A stretch of 5,744 bases of DNA from Bacteroidales bacterium UBA1192 (GTDB taxonomy: Bacteria; Bacteroidota; Bacteroidia; Bacteroidales; Bacteroidaceae): positions 1 to 5,744 of the forward strand of contig DBYG01000073.1 of assembly GCA_002310175.1 (NCBI GenBank), in the 5' to 3' direction. Under the pieces are notes generated by a model. The model had not been told where the DNA came from, did not search any database, and saw only the letters and a program-made list of their open reading frames with translations. How positions within the stretch are numbered: position 1 is the first letter of the stretch; every line of letters starts with the position of its first letter. Below, one piece after another: positions 1 to 5,696 of the stretch. Both the position numbers and the translations under genes were made by a program.

Positions 1-114
1 CCGAGTATCGAGGCTGACTTGAATCGGCGAATTCTTCCTAAACTCTATACACTGAAGAGTAGAATTTCTTCTCAAATTAGCATTGGGTATCGTATAACGA
101 TTCCTATTTCCTGA
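1..114 (+). CDS. Possible 3' end of a convergent gene entering from the left (unidentified)
   Basis: Frame 1 of the plus strand is open from the window edge for 37 codons and stops at a TGA at 112-114; the other two plus frames stop within about 25 bases. The translated tail ends in GYRITIPIS, with alternating hydrophobic residues that could form a final beta-strand, but I do not recognise a family. If real, the gene converges on the propeller gene and the two 3' ends overlap by 11 bp. An open frame of this length is expected by chance fairly often, so this is a tentative call. If it is not coding, the first 103 bases are simply the downstream flank of the operon. I see no GC-rich hairpin followed by a T-run there, only a 5-bp stem at 89-101 (ATCGT/ACGAT). 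Confidence 0.2.
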   Translation, partial: PSIEADLNRRILPKLYTLKSRISSQISIGYRITIPIS

Positions 115-1354
115 TGTTATAAGCCATCAGGGCTGTGCCGCGGCGTACATAGAGTTTTCCGTCAAAGATAGTTGGGTGTGAGAAACAGGCTCCTGAGCCG
201 TCTGTTATGCGGAACTCACTTACCACATCCAGTTTCTCGGGATTGATGCGTGCCAGTCCCATGGTGCCGCGACGCTCATCGAACATATAGAACATACCGT
301 CAGCCATGATGAGTGCGCCGCGTCCTTTACCTCCGGCCCACTGCTCGTGATAGAGCACCTTGCCTGTCTCAATATCCACAGCCGCCCATTTGTGCTTATC
401 GCCCGTGCTGCCATAGATCACGCCGTCAATCTCGACCATTCCGCCCATATAGAAATCAACCTCCTTGTTCTTCCAAAGCAGTTTGACACCCGACAGGTCA
501 TCGGCCATCTGGTACATGGTACAGCCGTGACCGTCACCCAGACTGACCAGCAGCTTGCCCTTGTAGAACACCGGAGTGTTGATCATGGAGTAGAGCCATC
601 TCTTGGTGGCGGGATCGGAAGTCCACTGGCTGTCGTTCCACACCATCCTGCCGGTCTCGGGATCCACTCCGAATATATGCATCTCTGTTCCGCTTATAAT
701 CTGCCGATGTCCGTTCCACTCTATGATGCGGGATGTAAAATATGTAGCATTATCACCAAACCCTTTTGTCTCCCAGATTACATCGCCGGTCAGTTTGTTG
801 AAAGCCGCCATACATATCTCCTTGCCGCAGGTGGTCACGATGACCTTGTTACCGTCAATCAGAGGATGCTCACATATACCCTGGTCATTGGGAGTAAGGC
901 CATACTTGTTCCAGTAGTCTATGGTCCAGAGGATCTTGCCGTCAGCACGGTTCAGGCAGACCAGCTCACCCATATTGCTTACCATATAGAGACGGTCACC
1001 GTCAACCACAGGAGTGGAACGCGTCTCCTGGTAAGACTTGGTCCAGGCATGTCCGTATTTGACCTGCCACACCATTGTGCCATCCAGTCTGTAGCAGCTC
1101 AGACGCTCCTCCTGCTCATCATCGGTAAGTCCGGCTGTATAGATAAAACCGTCACTCACCAATGCGCTGGAGTTACCCTTTCCGGCATCATTCACTACCC
1201 AAAGTTTCTCAGGGCCGCCTTCAGGCCATTCCTTAAGCAGGTTTTTCTCATTAGGATATATTCCGCAATGGTTCACGCCACGGAAATCAACCATCTGGGC
1301 CTTAAGACCTATTGTCATAAAGGCAACGCTTAGTAATAATAAAGTACGTTTCAC
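104..1354 (-). CDS. Secreted PQQ-like beta-propeller repeat protein
   Basis: This 416-residue protein is built from PQQ-like (BamB/quinoprotein-type) propeller repeats. Residues 1-20 form a Sec signal peptide (K2-R3, hydrophobic TLLLLSVAF core, likely cut at A19/Q20), so it should be periplasmic or exported; there is no lipobox. The early segment FRGVNHCGIYP...LKEWPEGGPEKLW (about 24-52) is the type of lead-in seen in Bacteroidota and Planctomycetes propeller proteins. Blade signatures recur: DGTMVWQ (91-97), DGKILWT (138-144), TGDVIWE (189-195), TGRMVWN (234-240) and TGKVLYH (330-336), alternating with strands such as TPVVDGDRLYMVS and HPTIFDGKLYVRRG. I see no cytochrome c motif and no convincing set of PQQ or calcium ligands, so a scaffold or glycan-binding role is as likely as an enzyme. 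The start is GTG; the first in-frame ATG (codon 13) would destroy the signal peptide. It is the last gene of the putative operon, 46 bp after the GH3 gene. The fold is secure; the function is unknown. Confidence 0.9.
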   Translation of the reverse strand: MKRTLLLLSVAFMTIGLKAQMVDFRGVNHCGIYPNEKNLLKEWPEGGPEKLWVVNDAGKGNSSALVSDGFIYTAGLTDDEQEERLSCYRLDGTMVWQVKYGHAWTKSYQETRSTPVVDGDRLYMVSNMGELVCLNRADGKILWTIDYWNKYGLTPNDQGICEHPLIDGNKVIVTTCGKEICMAAFNKLTGDVIWETKGFGDNATYFTSRIIEWNGHRQIISGTEMHIFGVDPETGRMVWNDSQWTSDPATKRWLYSMINTPVFYKGKLLVSLGDGHGCTMYQMADDLSGVKLLWKNKEVDFYMGGMVEIDGVIYGSTGDKHKWAAVDIETGKVLYHEQWAGGKGRGALIMADGMFYMFDERRGTMGLARINPEKLDVVSEFRITDGSGACFSHPTIFDGKLYVRRGTALMAYNIRK

Positions 1355-1400
1355 AGCAATATCCGGTTAGTAATTCACAACAATTGATTGTATCATTTAC

Positions 1401-4031
1401 TCAGAGCTTCACCTCTATGCTCTTGAGGTCCTTGTCAAGCGATGAACCACCGTAAAGGATGGCATAACGTCCGGGCTTGAACTTTAGTCCGTCAGTCTTC
1501 TCGTCATAGAAACTGAACGCATCCTTACCCAGTTCCACCTTCACGGTCTTGGTCTGACCGGCAGCGATATTCTCACGGGCGAAACCCGCCAGGGACTTGA
1601 TGGGAGCGTCGGCATCATCAAGAGACTTCACATAGACCTGTATAACTTCATCACCATCAAGCTTTCCGGTGTTGGTAACAGGAACTGTCAGTGTCATGTT
1701 CTGTGCCTTACCCGCGGTCTTGGCATCACCGTAGCTGAATGTGGTGTAGCTCAAGCCGTAACCGAAAGCGTACAGGGGCTGCCCCTTGAAATAACGGTAA
1801 GTGCGGTTATTCATGGAGTAGTCCTGGAAATCGGGCAGCTGGTCAGTCGATGCGTAGAAGGTTACAGGCAGACGTCCGGCAGGATTGTAGTTACCGAACA
1901 GCACGTCACCTACAGCCTGACCGCAAGCCTGACCTCCGTACCATGCCTGGATAAGAGCGTCATACTTGCTCTCCACATTGCCGAATCCTATGGCACTGCC
2001 TGACACATTGACCAGAACGACGGGCTTGCCTGTAGCATCCAGTTCCGCAAGCAGCTGCTGCTGAACCTCGGGCAGTTCAATCGATGAACGGTCATGTCCC
2101 TCACCCTCAATGTCCGATGATATACCGCTTACCATCACGATGACATCGGCTGCGGAAATCCTGTCAATAACCTTGGCGAAATCCACCGGCCCGCGGCTGT
2201 AGATATCAAATGAGAATGATGCGGAACGTGCCTCGGGCTGTGAGAGCTCAATAGAGATATCGTATGTCTTGCCCTTCTCCACCTTGAATGTGGTAGCAGG
2301 AGCACCGCCACGGCCGAAACCACCGAAACCACCGAAACCGCCACGGCCGCCGCCCTGACCCTGATTCTCAGCTATGGTCTCACCGTTCACCTTGAATGTG
2401 TAACGGGAACTTCCGCGTACGCTGTAAACCATATCGCCGGTATAATCAGCTGTAAAGCTGCCTGTATATTTGGCTGAGAAACCGGTCATGTTCACGCCGT
2501 CGGCCCATGGGCAGTCCTCATGTGCCAATGCGGGCGATGTGGTGTTCAGTGTAAGAGGTTCATCATAGTCAACACGGGCAACCACACCTCCGGTCCAGTC
2601 AAGAGTGTTGTAATACTCTGCGTGCAGGCCCTTGCCTCCGTTGATCTGACCCACATAGTGTGTGGTGATGGAAGCGGCGTTCAGGTCACAACCCTTCTCA
2701 TAAATAATCTCCGCATTAGGAGCCGCCTCACGGATACCGTCCAGGATGGTCTTGGTGTTGGCAGCCGTTGGATAACCGTTGTAGTTACCCAAGATTACAC
2801 GGGCATCATCGGCATTAGGGCCTACAACCGCAATCTTCATGTTCTTGCGGAGCGGAAGCAGGTTATTGTTGTTCTTGAGCAGAACTATAGCCTCATGCGC
2901 GGCCTTGCTGGCCAGAGCCGTATGGGCCGGACTGCTCAGGTCATCAAGTCCCAGGTTTGCCCAAGGCAGAGCTTCGGCAGGATCGAACATACCCAGCTCA
3001 AAACGGGCCTTGAGGATACGCTTTACGTTCACATCAATATCAGCTTCAGTAATGAGTCCCTGTTCAATGGCCTGTGTCAGGGCGCGATAGCTGGTTCCGC
3101 ACTCAATATCGGCACCGGACAGAACGGCATCGGCCGATGCGCTGGCGGCATCCTTATGAGTGCCGTGCTGGCGGGCGTTGAAGAAATCGCCTATGGCACC
3201 GCAGTCAGTCACCACAAGACCCTTGTACTGCCACTTGTTACGCAGGATATCCACCAGCAGACGGTCACTTGCGCAGCAAGGCTCATCCTCATAACGGTGA
3301 TATGCGCACATCACCTCCTGAACATTACCGTCCTGAACAAGACTCTTGAAAGCAGGAAGATAAGTCTCCCAAAGGTCACGGCCGGAAACGCTCACATTGA
3401 ACTGATGACGCAGAGGCTCAGGTCCGCTGTGCACTGCATAATGCTTGGCGCATGAGTGCAGCTTGAGATATTTCTTGTCAGTGCCCTGCATACCCTTTAC
3501 AGTCTGGGTACCCATCACGGCATTCAGATAGGGATCCTCACCCGGAGTCTCCTGGCCGCGTCCCCATCGGGGATCACGGAATATGTTCACATTAGGGCAC
3601 CAGAATGACAACCCCTGATGCCAGATACTTCCGTTAGGCTGTCTCACGCCCAACTGATGATGGTCAGTGGTGTTCCATACGGCACGTGCCTCATCGGACA
3701 CAGCGGTATATATCTCCAGCTGCTGGGGAGCATCGAAAGTGGCGCCCAGGGCAATCACCTGCGGAAAAACCGTAACATCATCATAGCAAATACCGTGACA
3801 GGCCTCATTCCACCAGTTGTAAGCTGGAATGTCCAGACGGTCAACAGAAACAGAACCGTTCATCATCAGTCCTATCTTCTCCTCAGGCGTAAGCAGGGAA
3901 AGCAGATTATCGGCCCTCTTGTCAAATGACAGCTTAGGGTTCTGGAACGGATACTCATAATTCTGGTCATTGCAACCCGACAGCAACATCACAGTTGACA
4001 TAATGCCCAATAGCATGATACTTCTTTTCAT
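1401..4031 (-). CDS. GH3 beta-glycosidase lipoprotein with PA14 insert (beta-glucosidase/beta-xylosidase type)
   Basis: This 876-residue exo-glycosidase of family GH3 should release terminal sugars from the non-reducing ends of oligosaccharides with retention of configuration. Residues 1-20 are a lipoprotein signal peptide with lipobox LSGC and lipidation at Cys20, so the enzyme is membrane-anchored. The N-terminal TIM-like domain (about 35-350) carries WWNEACHG (73-80), RDPRWGRGQETPGEDPYL (152-169), K196-H197 and VVTDCGAI, where Asp276 is the expected nucleophile. The alpha/beta sandwich domain (about 375-720) contains EGEGHDR (642-648), with Glu642 or Glu644 the probable acid/base. It is interrupted by a PA14 domain (about 455-615) of the kind that shapes the substrate pocket in PA14-containing GH3 enzymes. 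A fibronectin III-like domain (about 779-870) closes the protein. Length and order match complete PA14-type GH3 enzymes. The WWNEA...HG, RDPRWGR and CASDRLL motifs lean towards the xylosidase/arabinofuranosidase branch, but sugar specificity cannot be fixed from motifs. The PA14 domain holds an odd glycine-rich loop (557-576). The gene starts 75 bp after the esterase gene. Confidence 0.96.
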   Translation of the reverse strand: MKRSIMLLGIMSTVMLLSGCNDQNYEYPFQNPKLSFDKRADNLLSLLTPEEKIGLMMNGSVSVDRLDIPAYNWWNEACHGICYDDVTVFPQVIALGATFDAPQQLEIYTAVSDEARAVWNTTDHHQLGVRQPNGSIWHQGLSFWCPNVNIFRDPRWGRGQETPGEDPYLNAVMGTQTVKGMQGTDKKYLKLHSCAKHYAVHSGPEPLRHQFNVSVSGRDLWETYLPAFKSLVQDGNVQEVMCAYHRYEDEPCCASDRLLVDILRNKWQYKGLVVTDCGAIGDFFNARQHGTHKDAASASADAVLSGADIECGTSYRALTQAIEQGLITEADIDVNVKRILKARFELGMFDPAEALPWANLGLDDLSSPAHTALASKAAHEAIVLLKNNNNLLPLRKNMKIAVVGPNADDARVILGNYNGYPTAANTKTILDGIREAAPNAEIIYEKGCDLNAASITTHYVGQINGGKGLHAEYYNTLDWTGGVVARVDYDEPLTLNTTSPALAHEDCPWADGVNMTGFSAKYTGSFTADYTGDMVYSVRGSSRYTFKVNGETIAENQGQGGGRGGFGGFGGFGRGGAPATTFKVEKGKTYDISIELSQPEARSASFSFDIYSRGPVDFAKVIDRISAADVIVMVSGISSDIEGEGHDRSSIELPEVQQQLLAELDATGKPVVLVNVSGSAIGFGNVESKYDALIQAWYGGQACGQAVGDVLFGNYNPAGRLPVTFYASTDQLPDFQDYSMNNRTYRYFKGQPLYAFGYGLSYTTFSYGDAKTAGKAQNMTLTVPVTNTGKLDGDEVIQVYVKSLDDADAPIKSLAGFARENIAAGQTKTVKVELGKDAFSFYDEKTDGLKFKPGRYAILYGGSSLDKDLKSIEVKL
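2314..2340 (-). repeat. Three 9-bp tandem repeats encoding a GGF-repeat loop in the PA14 domain
   Basis: On the plus strand the 9-mer CCGAAACCA occurs three times head to tail at 2314-2322, 2323-2331 and 2332-2340, the last copy ending in G. In the GH3 frame it encodes repeated Gly-Gly-Phe units. It is the core of a longer Gly/Arg/Phe-rich stretch (residues about 557-576, bases 2304-2363) that begins QGQGGGRGG and ends GRGG. The repeat is in phase with the reading frame, so changes in copy number would alter loop length without a frameshift. Its position between beta-strands KVNGETIAEN and TTFKVEKGKTY suggests a surface loop of the PA14 domain. Confidence 0.9.
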
Positions 4032-4106
4032 AATATAAGGTCAGTTTTCAGTTAATAATCATTCTTTCTTTTTCCACATCCGGTCAGGAAGACATACATA
4101 TCTGTC

Positions 4107-5210
4107 CTATTTCCGGAAAAGCATCTGTACCATCTCGCTCAGATAGATACGCCATGGGCCCCAGGTATGTCCTCCCGGCGTCTCACGGAAATAGTATCTG
4201 AAATCTATATCATCCAGCTGCCTGTTGTAGTTCAGGACACTCCTGTACAGGAAATCATCAGTGCCGCACCCTATGTAATAGAGCTTGTAACCATTCTTCT
4301 TCATGTCCAGGATCTTCTGTTTCTGGGCCGGATCACTGATATTGCTGCCTGCGGCCGAGAACAGTCCCACATAGTCAAATGTTCCCGGATAATCCTTGGA
4401 AATGGTGAAAGCATGACCGCCTCCCATGGAAAAACCCGCAATGGCGCGTCCCTCTTTCCTGGTTATGGTGCGGTAATTGCCGTCAATGAATGAAATCACC
4501 TCCTTGAACGAATCAGTGAACGATGCTATTCCCGGACGCGTATTGGCATTGGTGTAGGTATCCCCGAAATAGGCCGGAGCCGCCTGCTGGGCAGGATTGC
4601 CGTTTGTCATCACCACAATCATAGGCTCAGCCTTCCCCGCAGCTATCAGATTGTCCAGGATCTGAGCTGCACGTCCCAGGTCAAGCCATGAATTCTCATC
4701 GCAGGCATTACCGTGAAGCAGGTACAGTACCGGGTATTTGCGTTTCCCGTTCTCATAGCCAGGTGGAGTGTAAATATTCATCCTTCGGCGCATCTGGAGC
4801 GTGGAACTCTCATACCAGCGTGACGTTACACTTCCATGAGGAACATCCTGGACACTGTAGAGGTCCCCTTTCTCTCCGCCTATTATAAAATAGTTCATCC
4901 AGCGTGGAATATCCTTCACCACTGAATAGTTAAGATCCAATATAGGTTGTCCGTCCACTGTAAGACTGTAGAAATACAGCTCTGATGCCAGCGGAGCTGT
5001 AGTGTACGTCCATACACCATCCCTCTCCGTCAGTTCCGCGGAACCATCCATAAATTCCCCGGACACCTCCACCTTCACCGCCTTGGGATTCCTGTAACGG
5101 AAAGTCACGCTGTTGTCCGGATTGATTACGACACCGGTAAAGACCTCATTCTGAGCCGCAATGTCAAAAACCATAAGTAGCATCAAAGCAACAATCAGAC
5201 TTTTCTTCAT
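4107..5210 (-). CDS. Secreted CE1-type esterase with N-terminal E-set domain (feruloyl/acetyl xylan esterase-like)
   Basis: This 367-residue alpha/beta hydrolase of the putative esterase (esterase D/CE1) group is expected to cleave ester decorations such as ferulate or acetate from plant polysaccharides. Residues 1-19 are a Sec signal peptide (KKS, hydrophobic LIVALMLLMVF, likely cut A19/Q20). Residues about 28-110 form an E-set/CBM48-like module (SVTFRYRNPKAVKVEVSGEF, GVWTYT, LYFYSLTVDG). The catalytic domain shows RMNIYTPPGY (143-152), the oxyanion-region motif YLLHG (163-167), nucleophile Ser261 in GFSMG (259-263), probable acid Asp318 or Asp319 in GCGTDDF, and His348 in GGHTW. The triad is complete and the length normal. 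I chose ATG 5210 because it gives a compact signal peptide. An ATG four codons upstream (5222) is also possible; the longest frame, from 5246, would begin inside the predicted -7 box. It is the first gene of the operon. It could act on another ester; the fold and catalytic class are secure, the substrate is inferred. Confidence 0.93.
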   Translation of the reverse strand: MKKSLIVALMLLMVFDIAAQNEVFTGVVINPDNSVTFRYRNPKAVKVEVSGEFMDGSAELTERDGVWTYTTAPLASELYFYSLTVDGQPILDLNYSVVKDIPRWMNYFIIGGEKGDLYSVQDVPHGSVTSRWYESSTLQMRRRMNIYTPPGYENGKRKYPVLYLLHGNACDENSWLDLGRAAQILDNLIAAGKAEPMIVVMTNGNPAQQAAPAYFGDTYTNANTRPGIASFTDSFKEVISFIDGNYRTITRKEGRAIAGFSMGGGHAFTISKDYPGTFDYVGLFSAAGSNISDPAQKQKILDMKKNGYKLYYIGCGTDDFLYRSVLNYNRQLDDIDFRYYFRETPGGHTWGPWRIYLSEMVQMLFRK

Positions 5211-5243
5211 AACTCTATCCATGTCTCTAAAATAACTTGAATA

Positions 5244-5251
5244 CAAATATA
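5244..5251 (-). promoter_or_regulatory. Candidate Bacteroidota -7 promoter element for the esterase-GH3-propeller operon
   Basis: Read on the minus strand the sequence is TATATTTG, a full match to the TAnnTTTG -7 consensus of the Bacteroidota primary sigma factor. Transcription would start roughly at 5236-5240, leaving a leader of about 25-30 nt before the ATG at 5210. The partner -33 TTTG is imperfect: the nearest clean TTTG is at 5280-5277, giving a 25-bp gap rather than the usual 19-21. The leader just before the ATG contains GGATAGAG, only a weak ribosome-binding candidate, as is common in this phylum. Confidence 0.5.
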
Positions 5252-5349
5252 AGCAAACCTTTTTGTAATATCCTCACAAAAACCAGCATTTCAACACCAA
5301 GAATCTATCGTCATCAACTTCGTTTTACTCTCGCTCTACCCATAGGGTT

Positions 5350-5370
5350 GCCATACCCATTTAGTATGGC
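5350..5370. other. Perfect 7-bp inverted repeat (hairpin or dyad operator)
   Basis: GCCATAC (5350-5356) and GTATGGC (5364-5370) are exact reverse complements around a 7-nt spacer. A competing small stem GGGT (5345-5348)/ACCC (5355-5358) overlaps the left arm, and the heptamer TACCCAT recurs at 5337-5343 and 5354-5360. There is no following T-run on either strand, so an intrinsic terminator is unlikely. It lies about 100 bp upstream of the predicted operon promoter, which would suit a regulator-binding dyad. The structure is visible in the sequence; the role is a guess. Confidence 0.5.
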
Positions 5371-5460
5371 ACAAAGCAGCCTGGACTATGGCTAACCTAT
5401 AAGACAAGACAGAGAAATATAGTATTGCTTATCCAATCTACATATCGAGCGGTTCAAGCG

Positions 5461-5557
5461 TTACAGTTATTACAGTTGTTACAGTTATTTTATAGCGTAC
5501 ACACGAATATTTATTGGGATAACCATGATTTTAACTGTAACACTGTAACAACTGTAA
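5461..5557. repeat. Inverted arrays of a 9-bp TTACAGTTR repeat
   Basis: The left arm is three perfect-phase 9-mers: TTACAGTTA (5461-5469), TTACAGTTG (5470-5478) and TTACAGTTA (5479-5487). The right arm carries the same unit inverted: TAACTGTAA (5532-5540), a copy one base short CACTGTAA (5541-5548), and CAACTGTAA (5549-5557). The arms align over their whole length with one bulged base and one mismatch, around a 44-bp central segment. This could be a cooperative operator, iterons or a long stem. All six units keep the TTACAGT core, so recurrence by chance is not credible. Confidence 0.9.
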
Positions 5558-5571
5558 CAATTTAGGCCTTT

Positions 5572-5611
5572 TTTTCCTGAAAAGGTTGACATTTTCCTGA
5601 AAAGGTTGACA
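5572..5611. repeat. Perfect tandem 20-bp repeat (two copies), possible insertion-sequence end or operator
   Basis: The 20-mer TTTTCCTGAAAAGGTTGACA occurs twice without a gap, at 5572-5591 and 5592-5611. A partial inverted copy, ATTCAGGAAA, follows at 5622-5631; its complement differs from the TTTCCTGAAA part of the repeat at only one base. Read on the minus strand the array begins with TGTCAACC. Multiple terminal repeats beginning in TG are a known trait of IS21-family ends, which makes an insertion-sequence terminus one reading. No transposase gene lies on the operon side, so a solo end or a regulator-binding array remain open. Each copy also contains TTGACA, but no convincing -10 box follows. 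Confidence 0.85.
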
Positions 5612-5696
5612 GTGCCGGAATATTCAGGAAATAAAAAACATTTACAAAGTAACAAGAAAGGGGGCCAGACCCTTCTGTACTACTCGTATTGTCATT

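Larger units (their letters stand above)
5211..5696. other. Structured, AT-rich intergenic region between divergent genes
   Basis: This stretch of nearly 490 bases has no convincing gene in either direction. It separates the minus-strand operon from a plus-strand frame at the right edge, so it should hold the control regions for both. It contains a promoter-like -7 element, a hairpin, an inverted array of 9-bp repeats and a tandem 20-bp repeat, each listed separately. A smaller inverted repeat, AAGGG (5658-5662) and CCCTT (5670-5674) with a 7-nt loop, lies just before the right-edge frame. The stretch 5371-5460 shows nothing I can name. I found no tRNA or CRISPR array. Confidence 0.8.

Noticed and set aside
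61..101. Intrinsic terminator after the propeller gene
   Set aside because: Only short AT-rich stems (4-5 bp) are present at 61-72 and 89-101, with no U-tract following on the minus strand.
347..1333. Long plus-strand open frame of 328 codons opposite the propeller gene
   Set aside because: It lies wholly antisense to a protein with clear propeller repeats and a signal peptide, and its translation shows no domain-like pattern. It is a shadow frame.
2520..3455. Plus-strand open frame of 311 codons opposite the GH3 gene
   Set aside because: It is antisense to the catalytic GH3 domains, with no recognisable motif; it arises from codon bias of the real gene.
4688..4888. Short plus-strand frame opposite the esterase gene
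   Set aside because: It is antisense to the N-terminal and oxyanion region of a complete esterase, with no signal or motif of its own.
5414..5421. Second -7-like element (TATATTTC on the minus strand)
   Set aside because: It differs from the consensus at the important final G, has no TTTG at proper spacing, and would give a long leader; the element at 5244-5251 is better.
5461..5611. CRISPR array
   Set aside because: The repeat units are 9 or 20 bp with no unique spacers of regular length, and no cas genes are near.
5586..5634. TTGACA boxes in the 20-bp repeats as a sigma-70-type promoter for the right-edge gene
   Set aside because: The TTGACA at 5606-5611 is followed at 17 bp only by AAATAA, not a good -10, and Bacteroidota primary promoters use TTTG/TAnnTTTG instead. 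The hexamers are more simply part of the repeat.
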